Assembly: GCF_023638035.1 (NCBI RefSeq)
Contig: NZ_JAKRVX010000003.1
Span: 124,001 to 188,000, forward strand
Reading direction: 5' to 3'
Origin: Natronocalculus amylovorans
GTDB taxonomy: Archaea; Halobacteriota; Halobacteria; Halobacteriales; Haloferacaceae
Length of the DNA: 64,000 bases
Under the pieces are notes generated by a model. The model worked only from the letters and a program-made list of their open reading frames with translations, was not told the DNA's origin and ran no database searches. This document shows positions 34,178 through 43,043 of the stretch, piece after piece. The translations under genes and the position numbers were made by a program. Numbering within the stretch: the stretch's first letter is position 1; the number at the start of each line of letters is the position of its first letter.

Positions 34178-35149
34178 TTATTGCGCATTCATAAAAGCCG
34201 CTAGCTCTGACTGTGTTGGCAGTGCGGTCATTGCACCTGGTGCGGTTGTCGTGAGTGCAGCAACTGCATTCCCGCGTTCGAGTGCTGTGTTGAGCGAACT
34301 TTCGGTTGCCAGTGCAGAAATCAATCCTGCGGTAAACGCATCACCGGCCCCGGTCGTGTCAACTGGATCGACACTGAATCCACTATGAGATATACTCCGG
34401 GTTGAATCGGAATTATTCCACGGCGCTTCCGGCGTTGATCCAGCAGTGACACCATCTGCACCACGTGTGAGACAGACCGTATGTGGTCCTTCATCTCTAT
34501 TCAACAGCGAGCGAACGATTGCGTCCGGGTCGACGTTCGTATCGAATCCAGCAGCGTCTAGATCGTCCGTTGTAACTTTCAATACGTCTACAACAGAGAG
34601 AATATCACGAATAGACTCACCGAAATCGAACGTGGTCCAGAGCTCAGGTCGAGCATTTGGATCGAAGGACACTGGAATCCCGTGTTTTTTAGCCGCAGTT
34701 GCAAGCGCTTGGGTTGCAGAGCGGGAAGGCTCGTCAGCCAACGTTACACCGCCAACGTGGACCCACGATCGCCCGGCGAGCAGTGCATCGTCTACTGTAT
34801 CCGCGGTCATTTGTGTGTCGGCACTTTCGTGACGATAGAAACTGAACTCTCGCTCCGCATCCGTCCCTAAACTTACAAACGCAAGCCCCGTTTTTGCGGC
34901 TGAGTCACGTTCAATGTGCGCCGTCGAGAGCCCCTCAGCGGTTAGTGTATCCACGAGAAAGTCACCAAACTTGTCGTCACCAACACGGGTCCAGAACATC
35001 GGTACTGTCCCAAGCCGAGCCAGCCCAACAGCGACGTTTGCTGGTGCACCGCCTGGTCGTCGTGAGAATGATTCAACGGTTGAAAGAGAGCCAGCACTGT
35101 CCGGGAGAAAATCAATGAGCGTCTCACCTGCAACGAGTATCTGATGCAT
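34178..35149 (-). CDS. PfkB-family carbohydrate kinase (fructokinase-like)
   Basis: The 323-aa protein from ATG 35149 begins MHQILVAGETLIDFLP and has the PfkB motif 1 FSRRPGGAPANVAVGLARLG and motif 2 DTTGAGDAFTAGLISAL with the catalytic Asp. Sequence order is closest to fructokinase and ribokinase. It phosphorylates a sugar using ATP. A serine/asparagine-rich insertion (EAPWNNSDSTRSISHSG) precedes the anion hole. No sugar transporter is adjacent. Confidence 0.88.
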   Translation of the reverse strand: MHQILVAGETLIDFLPDSAGSLSTVESFSRRPGGAPANVAVGLARLGTVPMFWTRVGDDKFGDFLVDTLTAEGLSTAHIERDSAAKTGLAFVSLGTDAEREFSFYRHESADTQMTADTVDDALLAGRSWVHVGGVTLADEPSRSATQALATAAKKHGIPVSFDPNARPELWTTFDFGESIRDILSVVDVLKVTTDDLDAAGFDTNVDPDAIVRSLLNRDEGPHTVCLTRGADGVTAGSTPEAPWNNSDSTRSISHSGFSVDPVDTTGAGDAFTAGLISALATESSLNTALERGNAVAALTTTAPGAMTALPTQSELAAFMNAQ

Positions 35150-35210
35150 AATTGTTCGAGTAGAGTAACATGTGTGCACCGTCTTAGACTATCCGGACAT
35201 CGACAAGCCA

Positions 35211-37490
35211 CTATTGGCTTGTTCTATGTACACGGTCATCTCCGCGAGGAGCATCGAATGATGGAAGTGAAAATGTACACCGAACTTCTGTCCCACTATC
35301 TGGTGCGGCAGTGAAACTGATTTCTCCTTTCACGCTCTCTACAATCCAGATAACAAGCCAGAGCCCCAGCCCACTAACGTGTTCTAGTGGTGTTTCCGTC
35401 CCTGACTCCACGACACGCCTTTCACCGACTGGAATGCCAGGGCCGTTGTCCTCGATCGTGAGTTCGACGCGTTCTGTGTGTTGTTCGAGTCTAACGGTCA
35501 CTGTTGGTTTGTCTGCAGTATTATGTTCGATTGCATTCTCCAACAGATTCCGAACAGCAACACTGAGCGATGAGTCACCTAAAATAATGCACTCGTTTTC
35601 AATCTGTGTTCGAACAGTCGCATCAGGGTAGGAGTCACAAATTGCAGTCACTTCTTCGGTAACAATCACAGAGATATTTGTTCGCGTTCGGACTGGTTTC
35701 GTTGTTAGCTCTTCGTCAATTCGTCGAACTTTTTCACCCAACTCAACTAACGACATTGCTTTTCGTCGAATGATTTGTGCATGACGAGTACCGCCATTAT
35801 TTGCTTCTAACAAGAGGTCTGCATGGCCAAGGACGACATTCATATCATTGCGGAGGTCATGCCGTAACACACGATTCATCACTTGCAGCCGCCGTTGATA
35901 TCTGTGGTTTTCAGTTACTTCACGTGCACTGATAATGATACCCTCAATTTCAGGTGTTTCCAGATGATTGAGTGCCACACACTCGTACATTCGCCATGAT
36001 CCGTCTGTATCTTGGATTCGATAGCGCGATCGAATCTGCTCTCCAGTTGTCACCACTCGTTGAAACTGTTGGAGGGCCGTATCTTGTTCATCTTCGTGAA
36101 TGAAACTGAATACCTGCTCTCCGAGTAGCTCTTGCGGTGTATACCCCAGTTGTTGGGTGAGCGTTGGGCTGCTGTATCGTAGACACCCTTCTTTATCAAG
36201 CACAAGAATAATATCTGACGTGTGTTCAATGAGCGATCGGAACTGTGTCTCCGTCTTCCGGCGCGCGGTAATGTCCCGAAAGACGAGTAACTGACCATCA
36301 ATTGCAGCAGTCATTCGAACCGATTGTACCGTCACCAGATAGTTACGCTCTTCACCGCTGCTCAGTGTGATGGCCAGATCAATCTGATTGGTCTCGGCTG
36401 CTTGCTGGGTGTCGTCAATATCATCGGTCAGCGGAAGATTCTGTCGCTCAGCAACTGAGACATCGTATTTCGCCTGTTTCTTGTTTCTTTTGGTAGTTTG
36501 CCCTGCAGTTACCTGTCCCGTTTTTGTAGCGATCGATTCAGCAAAATGTCCTCCATCTGGCCGAGGGTGGTGATCCTGCTGTGTCTTTTGGAGTTGGCTA
36601 ATAATCACTTGGAGTGGACGATACTGTCTGGCATCATCTCCGATTACGGTGTCTGGAAGCTCAAGCCCATCTCGGGCGGCACTATTTGCTTCTACAATCT
36701 GTCGATCGCTATTGAGAACGATCACCCCGTCACGCATTCGGTTGACAACCTCATCCCGTGCAATCGATCTCACATCAAACAGTGCGTACCGAACCGTCCC
36801 AAATAGAACAAGTAAGATCGAACCGGACGCAACGAAGGGAAGTGCATCCACTGAGGCAGTTCTAAACTGAAGCAATGAGATCGAGATACCAACCAACGGA
36901 AGGACTGTTGCCACCAGCAGGACAACCGTTTGCTTCGTGTAAACACCCGAGCTGCCGCGTAACGATCGGCTCAACAATCCAACCGATGCGACAGAGACCG
37001 TGATTACATAGGCTGCAAAGAGCGCATATGCAGGGCCATATACAACAACCAGTGCGTCTACCCCACCGATCGGTTCGATTGTCGTCTCGCTCACAAATAA
37101 TCCATGTACTGGATGCGTAATCGTAATACAGAGCAATCCAACCGGAACCGTCGCCAATAGCGCTACGGTGCGTTTTGTGAGTGCTGATTTATGGCCTGTG
37201 TAGGTCAAAATAAACACAATCCAGCCAAAAGGAAAGAATATTGCACCGAGAACCACCGGTATCAACGTCCAGAGTCCATAGGTGGCTCCGATGGCAAGCT
37301 GCATTCCATACCCACCAACCCACAATGAACTGGCTACTGCTGCAGTTGTGAACCCAATCGCCGCGACTCGGTGATGGGTATCAGCCTGTCTGTAACAAAT
37401 AACCGCGGTAAGCACGGAGAGTGCTGCGGCTGTAACTCCGAAGACGACGGTCGGGGATAGCGCAACTATACCATTCACGTTGTGTGTCAA
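35211..37490 (-). CDS. Membrane-bound PAS sensor histidine kinase
   Basis: The 759-aa protein has seven N-terminal membrane helices (about 1-225, the His_kinase_N 7TM region), a degenerate PAS domain at about 245-395 with a 70-residue insert, a second PAS domain at about 410-535, and a kinase core. The phosphoacceptor is the His in LRHDLRNDMNVVLGH, the variant H-box of haloarchaeal kinases; N-box LLENAIEHN, G1 DNGPGIP and G2 GLGLWLV are present. The input is unknown. No receiver gene is next to it, so it is an orphan kinase. Confidence 0.9.
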   Translation of the reverse strand: MTHNVNGIVALSPTVVFGVTAAALSVLTAVICYRQADTHHRVAAIGFTTAAVASSLWVGGYGMQLAIGATYGLWTLIPVVLGAIFFPFGWIVFILTYTGHKSALTKRTVALLATVPVGLLCITITHPVHGLFVSETTIEPIGGVDALVVVYGPAYALFAAYVITVSVASVGLLSRSLRGSSGVYTKQTVVLLVATVLPLVGISISLLQFRTASVDALPFVASGSILLVLFGTVRYALFDVRSIARDEVVNRMRDGVIVLNSDRQIVEANSAARDGLELPDTVIGDDARQYRPLQVIISQLQKTQQDHHPRPDGGHFAESIATKTGQVTAGQTTKRNKKQAKYDVSVAERQNLPLTDDIDDTQQAAETNQIDLAITLSSGEERNYLVTVQSVRMTAAIDGQLLVFRDITARRKTETQFRSLIEHTSDIILVLDKEGCLRYSSPTLTQQLGYTPQELLGEQVFSFIHEDEQDTALQQFQRVVTTGEQIRSRYRIQDTDGSWRMYECVALNHLETPEIEGIIISAREVTENHRYQRRLQVMNRVLRHDLRNDMNVVLGHADLLLEANNGGTRHAQIIRRKAMSLVELGEKVRRIDEELTTKPVRTRTNISVIVTEEVTAICDSYPDATVRTQIENECIILGDSSLSVAVRNLLENAIEHNTADKPTVTVRLEQHTERVELTIEDNGPGIPVGERRVVESGTETPLEHVSGLGLWLVIWIVESVKGEISFTAAPDSGTEVRCTFSLPSFDAPRGDDRVHRTSQ

Positions 37491-37556
37491 TAAAAACGAA
37501 GGAAACCCCGATATTAATCCCGATGTTTAAAATATCAGTATTGATACCGAGTGTGG

Positions 37557-38699
37557 TTATAGTCCCAACTGACGGCCAATAATAAGATGTTGGATCTCAC
37601 TTGTCCCTTCGCCAATCTCCATTAGTTTTGCATCTCGGTAGAATCGTTGTGGTGCGAAGTCTTCTGTATATCCATAGCCGCCAAGCACCTGCACTGCATC
37701 TTCTGCAACCTCACGCGAGGCTTCTGATGCATCGAGTTTGGCAAGAGCGGATGCCTTTGTGACGGGCTTTCCATTGTCGTATCGCCATGCTGCGTTGTGT
37801 GTCAAAAGGCGTGCTCGTTCAGTTTTCCTGTACATGTCAACGAGTTTGTCCCTGATTGCATCGAACTTCGATATTGGCTTGCCAAACTGTTCGCGCTCTT
37901 GTGCATACTGATGCGCCGCTTCGTATGCACCTTGTGCCAGTCCTGTTGAGAGCGCTGCGATCGAGATTCGACCACCTTCAAGTGTTTTCATTGTCTGTGT
38001 CCATCCTTCACCCGCTTCACCAAGGAGGCGGTCAGCAGGCACGCGAACATCGTCCAATGCAATTTCACAGGTAGGTGAACAGTTCAACCCCATCTTATCC
38101 CATACAGTTGTCACCGCAAACCCGTCGTCGTTCTGTGGGTCGATAATGAAAGTGGAGATGCCGTCGTAGCCTGCATTTGGGTCAGTCACTGCTTTGACAA
38201 GAACGGAATCTGCGACGTTTGCATTGGTAATAAACTGTTTTGTCCCGTTGAGAACCCACTCGTCTCCATCTTTGACGGCAGTTGTATCCATGTCGCTTGC
38301 ATCTGAGCCACTTCCTGGTTCGGTAAGCGCCCATGCACCCATCCCATCCCCTTGCGCTAGTGGAGTGAGCCATCGTTCTTTCTGTTCTTCGGTTCCGAAT
38401 GATTCGATCGGTTTCGAGCCAAGCGAGACATGTGCTGCATACGACAGGCCAATTCCACCGGAGACGCGCCCAAGCTCTTCAGTGACAAGCGCATACATGA
38501 GTTGGTCGCCACCGAGGCCGCCGTACTCCTCGCTTACAGGGACACCCATCATATCGAGTTTCCCAAGTTGATCAAACACCTCTTTTGGGAACCGATGTTC
38601 CGATTCCACTTCTTGAGCGATCGGTTTGATCTCCTCCTCACAGAAATCCTGAACAGTATCTCGAATCATCCGATGTTCAGGGGAGAGTTCAAAGTCCAT
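37557..38699 (-). CDS. Acyl-CoA dehydrogenase
   Basis: The 380-aa flavoenzyme has the typical ALTEPGSGSDASDM and WVLNGTKQFITNA FAD motifs and the C-terminal GYTEDFAPQRFYRDAKLMEIGEGTSEIQ block, whose Glu in EGTSEIQ is at the catalytic base position. It oxidises acyl-CoA to trans-2-enoyl-CoA and passes electrons to ETF. Short- or branched-chain substrates are likely but not proved. An enoyl-CoA hydratase at 58.2 kb could supply the next step. Confidence 0.93.
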   Translation of the reverse strand: MDFELSPEHRMIRDTVQDFCEEEIKPIAQEVESEHRFPKEVFDQLGKLDMMGVPVSEEYGGLGGDQLMYALVTEELGRVSGGIGLSYAAHVSLGSKPIESFGTEEQKERWLTPLAQGDGMGAWALTEPGSGSDASDMDTTAVKDGDEWVLNGTKQFITNANVADSVLVKAVTDPNAGYDGISTFIIDPQNDDGFAVTTVWDKMGLNCSPTCEIALDDVRVPADRLLGEAGEGWTQTMKTLEGGRISIAALSTGLAQGAYEAAHQYAQEREQFGKPISKFDAIRDKLVDMYRKTERARLLTHNAAWRYDNGKPVTKASALAKLDASEASREVAEDAVQVLGGYGYTEDFAPQRFYRDAKLMEIGEGTSEIQHLIIGRQLGL

Positions 38700-38799
38700 G
38701 TCTCTGAGTTATCGACACAACGTATAAATGATGCGAACAACCATGAAGAATACTCCAAAGCCGACTGTTTATGCCGACTGCACGCGTGTAACTTTTATA

Positions 38800-39600
38800 A
38801 TGGAGTTCCGACGTCTCGTTCGGGGCCGTGTTGATTGGTCGGATCTGGAATCAATCGCTCGGGCAATCGCCGATCGGTACGATCGCTCGGAGCTATCGGT
38901 CCGTTTTTTGGATGCCGATAACTGGCTCTCGACACCGATGGTTGTGGATGACGACCTCTTTGTCAAGGTTATTTCACCACAAAATACGCTTGTTCATGCA
39001 ATTTTCACAACCGGCCGAAATCTTGGTGTCCTCTCAAGTGGTGTTGAAGGGTTTTTTGAGCCGTTCCAGACGCCCTTGGAGATGGCACAACACGAACTCG
39101 CAGCAACGGAACAGATGCGAGCGCTTGGAATACACGCCCCCAAACCGATCGAAGCGTTTGAACACAACGGGTTTGGAATTGCAGTATTAGAATACCTCCC
39201 ATCATTTCGACCACTCGACGAGTTAGACACCGCAACCGAGATTGAACTTGCACCGGAGCTGTTTCAATCGTTAGCAACACTGCACCAAAATGGCCTTGCA
39301 CATGGTGACCTCCGTGCGGAAAATGTACTGATCCGAAACGGAGAACTCTACTTTATTGATGCAACAAACGTCAAATCCTCCGCAGAGGCCGATGCAAAGT
39401 CATATGATCTTGCATGTGCGCTTGCGGCGTTAGAGCCGCTTATTGGTGCCCACAAAACGGTTTCAGCTGCACTTACGATCTACTCCGCGGAAGAATTGCT
39501 TGCCGCGCTTGACTTTTTGGATTTTGTTAATATCCGTCCGGATCATGATTTTAATGCGATCGTTCTTAAAAGCGAGATTGAAAAACATCTCACACCGTAA
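38800..39600 (+). CDS. RIO/Bud32-like protein kinase family
   Basis: The 266-aa protein from ATG 38800 has a kinase-like fold with DDDLFVKVISP (beta-3 Lys), MEFRR N-terminus, catalytic loop NGLAHGDLRAENVLI (HGD-x-R-x-x-N) and metal motif ELYFIDATNVK. This catalytic loop is that of RIO, Bud32 and aminoglycoside-type kinases. Its substrate is not known. It has a short leader and lies opposite acadH with 100 nt between the starts. Confidence 0.8.
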   Translation: MEFRRLVRGRVDWSDLESIARAIADRYDRSELSVRFLDADNWLSTPMVVDDDLFVKVISPQNTLVHAIFTTGRNLGVLSSGVEGFFEPFQTPLEMAQHELAATEQMRALGIHAPKPIEAFEHNGFGIAVLEYLPSFRPLDELDTATEIELAPELFQSLATLHQNGLAHGDLRAENVLIRNGELYFIDATNVKSSAEADAKSYDLACALAALEPLIGAHKTVSAALTIYSAEELLAALDFLDFVNIRPDHDFNAIVLKSEIEKHLTP

Positions 39601-40102
39601 TCAGACATTTTGTTTTCACTGGTCAGTAACTTATCATCATACACGACACCCACTATGGGCAGCAAGCCAAAATGTGGGAGCAATGTAGCTCACTGCCGGT
39701 GGGTAACGAGAGAGTCAATCTCTCGCCGCAGATGTAACGGACGGTCTGTAGGGGCATCGATCCACGTGTAACACCGGGGAGCGTTATAGTGTGGATCTAT
39801 CAACGTTCATCTACGGCATTCTAAAAGCACCGGAGCGTTCATTTAATCATTCTTGTCAAATTATCAAAATCGGTAATTGCCGTTTCGAGGTCGGTGTCTC
39901 AACTATTGTAGAACAGATTGAAAGGATGTGTGGATGGTTGATACAACCGTTATTGACATGCCCCGAGTTCATCTCAATAACCACGGGAATGGTTGTATCA
40001 GACAGTTGGCGGCGTTGGCGAGTGTTTATCACCGACACACGACGAGAAAAGCGTCGTCAGTCGGTATCAAACCGTACGTAATCAACAGGGATAAACCCAC
40101 CG
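39601..40102. other. 502-nt gene-free stretch rich in inverted repeats; possible structured RNAs
   Basis: It lies between two convergent genes. At least five hairpins can be read: GAGC/GCTC (39678-39691), CGAGAGA-GTCAA-TCTCTCG (39707-39725), GATCCAC/GTGGATC (39759-39797), a long bulged stem built from TGATACAACC/GGTTGTATCA (39939-39948 with 39991-40000) and GTTATTGA/TCAATAAC (39949-39956 with 39974-39981), and ACGACG-AGAAAAG-CGTCGT (40039-40057). It does not look like SRP RNA, RNase P RNA or tRNA. Two separate RNAs or a mobile-element remnant are possible. Confidence 0.45.
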
Positions 40103-40918
40103 TCACAGTCGACGATCGCGAAGCGATGGAAAATCAGCTCTAATTGCGGCCACTCGATCGGGATCGAGCTCTGCTGTAACAATTGTTTCGTCGTCTCCTG
40201 CACCGGCGAGTGTCGTCCCCCATGGATCGTAGATGGTCGATCGACCACACAGTTGCGAATCTCCGAACGTTCCAACCCCGTTCGCAGTCAGCACGTATGC
40301 TAGGTTCTCAATTGCTCGAGCACGGCCAAGCGTTTCCCAGTGCTCTGTTCGTGGATACGGCCATGCGCTCGGTACGATGATTGTATCAACACCTGAGTCA
40401 ATCATCGATCGATACAACTCCGGGAAGCGAAGATCATAGCACACCGATATCCCCAAGGTAAGCTCACCAAACTCTACGACTGTCTCACGTTCACCAGCCA
40501 CGAGCAGCGTTGCTTCCGCAGATTCATACCCAAACAGATGGCGTTTTCGGTACACGCCTTCTAACGAGCCATCAGCATCGAATATTGTGACTGTATTTGC
40601 ATATCCCTCCGTGGCCGGCGTGTCGAACCCCGCAGTGTGGCTTGCGTTGAGGTCCTCAACAAAGCTTCCAGCAACAAGACCGACTCCATTCTCAACAGCA
40701 ATCGATCGGAGCCGGTCAACGAGTGGGCTCTCCAATCCAACCGCACTGTCTGCATATGCGTCAAACTCAAAGAAACCGATCGTAAACAGCTCTGGGAGAA
40801 CCACAAGCTCCGCACCGTTTTCTGCAGCCGTTTCGACTGCTGCCGCTGCCCGTTGGAGGTTTGTGTCTACTGCAACAGGCTCAATGTCTAATTGAACAAG
40901 GGCAACTGAAACGGTCAT
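40103..40918 (-). CDS. Nitrilase-superfamily carbon-nitrogen hydrolase
   Basis: The 271-aa protein has the Glu-Lys-Cys triad of the superfamily: Glu in LVVLPELFTIGF, Lys in YRKRHLFGYE and Cys in ISVCYDLRFPELYR. The group resembles omega-amidase and Nit2-like amidases that hydrolyse alpha-keto amides, although N-carbamoyl hydrolases share the motifs. It is cytoplasmic. An SRPBCC gene ends just upstream in the same direction with 1 nt between them. Confidence 0.9.
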   Translation of the reverse strand: MTVSVALVQLDIEPVAVDTNLQRAAAAVETAAENGAELVVLPELFTIGFFEFDAYADSAVGLESPLVDRLRSIAVENGVGLVAGSFVEDLNASHTAGFDTPATEGYANTVTIFDADGSLEGVYRKRHLFGYESAEATLLVAGERETVVEFGELTLGISVCYDLRFPELYRSMIDSGVDTIIVPSAWPYPRTEHWETLGRARAIENLAYVLTANGVGTFGDSQLCGRSTIYDPWGTTLAGAGDDETIVTAELDPDRVAAIRADFPSLRDRRL

Positions 40919-40919
40919 G

Positions 40920-41360
40920 TTAGGTTGTATTTACAGAGTCTGTATCAATATCTTCACGGAGTGCCGATTCAAGATTCTCCAGTTCGGTGTCGAAGTTTCG
41001 TTTGAAGAATCGCTCAACACCGGGGAGGCGGCCGTCAACCACAAACTCGTTTTCGAGTCGGCATCCAGTATCCGTTTCGATTATTCGATGCTCGCCAGTC
41101 ACGTTGAATGCTTTCGATCGCCCAATAAATTTCACACGAGATGGTGGCTCATTAATAACCTCTTCAGTTTTTACATCGATCGTCGATCGAATCATTGGAA
41201 TCGGTAGCTCAACATGCCACGTTGCAGATCCATCTGCGTGTAGGTCGAACCGTTCAACGACACTTATTGCCCCAACACGCTTTCGTGGGTCTGAAATAAA
41301 ATCCCAAATACGCTCCGGCGGGACGTCAAATGCAAACGCTCGTGATACACGGACAGTCAT
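40920..41360 (-). CDS. SRPBCC-family (CoxG-like) protein
   Basis: The 146-aa protein follows the START/SRPBCC fold: RVSRAFAFDVPPERIWDFISDPRKRV, then strands with RFDLHADGSATWHVE and CRLENEFVVDGRLPGVERFFKRNF. The pattern is that of CoxG/polyketide cyclase-like ligand binders, function unknown. It leads a two-gene operon with the nitrilase, which suggests a common metabolic context. Confidence 0.82.
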   Translation of the reverse strand: MTVRVSRAFAFDVPPERIWDFISDPRKRVGAISVVERFDLHADGSATWHVELPIPMIRSTIDVKTEEVINEPPSRVKFIGRSKAFNVTGEHRIIETDTGCRLENEFVVDGRLPGVERFFKRNFDTELENLESALREDIDTDSVNTT

Positions 41361-41403
41361 TACTTCCTCTTAGAAGCAACAGGTGAAAATATTGCGGGGT
41401 TGG

Positions 41404-41628
41404 TTATGGGAGTTCGACTCGCCACGTTGTCGAACGTGCACGACCCCATTTTTCTATATGCACGTCGTCAGATTTCTCGGCGAGCCGAGGGAGACGCGAT
41501 CCAACCTGTTTTGCAGAAAGGCCAATGGCCTCTGCAATGTTTTTTGCACGGAAGTATCGATCACCGCGAGAGACACTATCCCGTAGGTACGCGATGATAC
41601 GTTGTTCTTCCTCGGTGTATTCGGTCAT
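41404..41628 (-). CDS. Small winged-helix protein (haloarchaeal)
   Basis: From ATG 41628 the 74-aa protein begins MTEYTEEEQRIIAYLRDSVS and continues RAKNIAEAIGLSAKQVGSRLPRLAEK, a clear HTH, and ends with a wing-like SDDVHIEKWGRARSTTWRVELP. I recall near-identical small proteins across haloarchaea. It may regulate transcription, but no target is known. The longer frame to 41724 overlaps the neighbouring membrane gene. Confidence 0.75.
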   Translation of the reverse strand: MTEYTEEEQRIIAYLRDSVSRGDRYFRAKNIAEAIGLSAKQVGSRLPRLAEKSDDVHIEKWGRARSTTWRVELP

Positions 41629-41698
41629 CCTCGTCCCATATTGGATGGTGATGATATTAACAATTTCGCGGTTGTGGCCCGACAGAATACTCGTGGAA

Positions 41699-41884
41699 TC
41701 AGTCCCAAAAGAGGTGGATTGCAACCACGCCGATTATTGAGGCGATCATCGCTGCGCCGAATCCCCATGCGCGCAACAACTGTGTATCGCCTGCATACAT
41801 AACCACTGCACCGATCAGTGTCAATGCTGCAAATGCCATTCCCAGGCCGATTCCTTTGTCGCTCGTGACTGAGCCCGCTGTCAT
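41699..41884 (-). CDS. Two-helix small membrane protein
   Basis: From ATG 41884 the 61-aa protein has two helices at about residues 13-30 and 38-58, with short acidic and basic loops (SDKGIG, GDTQLLRA). It ends HLFWD. It is the likely first gene of a pair with the 74-aa winged-helix gene 70 nt downstream. Function unknown. Confidence 0.6.
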   Translation of the reverse strand: MTAGSVTSDKGIGLGMAFAALTLIGAVVMYAGDTQLLRAWGFGAAMIASIIGVVAIHLFWD

Positions 41885-42057
41885 ACTCGCAGTGAGTCGT
41901 GGTATCAACTTAGTTCATTCGACACTGATTTTTTGCCTCCACCACAAAATCACAGACCCGATGTACACGGTTTCTCGGACCGGATCATCACTTAATCCGT
42001 ATTAACTCAGCTTTAGTAACATTGCTATTTACACGGGTACGGCCACAGTGGACGAAC

Positions 42058-43017
42058 ATGGATCGACATGACCTCGCTGGGATTCTCCTCATTCTACTTG
42101 GAGCTGGGCTTGTCCTTGCTGGAGGATTATCATCTGCTTCGGCGAGTGTGATTACGACTGCGTCTGATTATGATGTTGAAACGCAAAACAATACTGACGT
42201 CCTCTCGAGTGGTGAGCGGCTCGCCGGTGTAGTTGGTGTCCACCAAGTCGAACTTGAATCGACCGTCTCAGAGCGAGCGTTTGACCGAACCGTTGCAAAC
42301 CGATCGGCTGCAGAGAAAGCAACTGTCGCTGGAGCGAGCGTTGACCGTGCAGAAGAGCGGCTTGTTGCACTCACAGAAGAGAAACAGCGACTTGAGACCG
42401 CACGTGAGAATGGGACACTCTCGAATGGACAATATCGGGCGCGAATTGCACAACTTGAGAGTGAAAGACAGTCTATCGAACGCTCACTCAACCAATCTGA
42501 ATCGGTCATATCCGATCTTCCACAGGCCGATCGCGAACGATCAGGGGCCAACGAGTCACGGATTGAACAGCTCCGAGACAATGCACGTGAGCTCTCAGGT
42601 CAGGATGTCCGAGCGATCGCACAAGAGATTGCAGGGCCACCAACTGAGAGGCCTGGTGGACGAAGCGATACCGGACCACCACAGGGCACTCCGGGACCAC
42701 AACAACCGAACGATGAGAACGCATCGGCTGGGCCTAACCTAAATACATCCACTCCGCCGGGACACGATCGACAAAACGAGACCGCTGAACAAGAGCCGCC
42801 ACAGTCTGCTGATCGCGGGGCCGCACAAACTGAGAACAGAAGCGCGACAGCAGCTGCAAATAACAATACTGATCAAAATACCACCGAACGGGGCGCACCT
42901 GATCAAAGGGGCTCCTCTGAAGAGCGTGGTGAGCCGAACGCACCAACCGATCAAAATACCGAAACAACGACTGAAACTAACTCACAGACACGGGAGCGGG
43001 GGGCAGGCCGACCATAA
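42058..43017 (+). CDS. Exported coiled-coil protein with low-complexity tail
   Basis: From ATG 42058 the 319-aa protein has a signal sequence of about 30 residues (GILLILLGAGLVLAGG then SSASAS), a coiled coil at about 95-165 (RAEERLVALTEEKQRLETARE) and a 120-residue Pro/Asn/Thr/Gln/Glu-rich tail with repeated TDQNT units (residues about 200-319). It has no C-terminal anchor and ends RERGAGRP. The tail looks disordered and could be glycosylated. Function unknown. Confidence 0.7.
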   Translation: MDRHDLAGILLILLGAGLVLAGGLSSASASVITTASDYDVETQNNTDVLSSGERLAGVVGVHQVELESTVSERAFDRTVANRSAAEKATVAGASVDRAEERLVALTEEKQRLETARENGTLSNGQYRARIAQLESERQSIERSLNQSESVISDLPQADRERSGANESRIEQLRDNARELSGQDVRAIAQEIAGPPTERPGGRSDTGPPQGTPGPQQPNDENASAGPNLNTSTPPGHDRQNETAEQEPPQSADRGAAQTENRSATAAANNNTDQNTTERGAPDQRGSSEERGEPNAPTDQNTETTTETNSQTRERGAGRP

Positions 43018-43043
43018 CCCATTCTATCCAGTATGAGTGGCTA

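Noticed and set aside
39650-39800. SRP RNA, RNase P RNA or tRNA in the gap at 39.6 kb
   Set aside because: I looked for the conserved core motifs of each and found none, so only an unassigned structured region is claimed.
39928-40143. 71-aa open frame in the repeat-rich gap
   Set aside because: It is made of inverted-repeat sequence, overlaps the nitrilase end, and its basic His-rich product is unlike a haloarchaeal protein.
42152-42967. Long alternate-frame ORFs across the exported coiled-coil gene
   Set aside because: They result from the high-complexity codon pattern; products are His/Arg/Ser-rich shadows.
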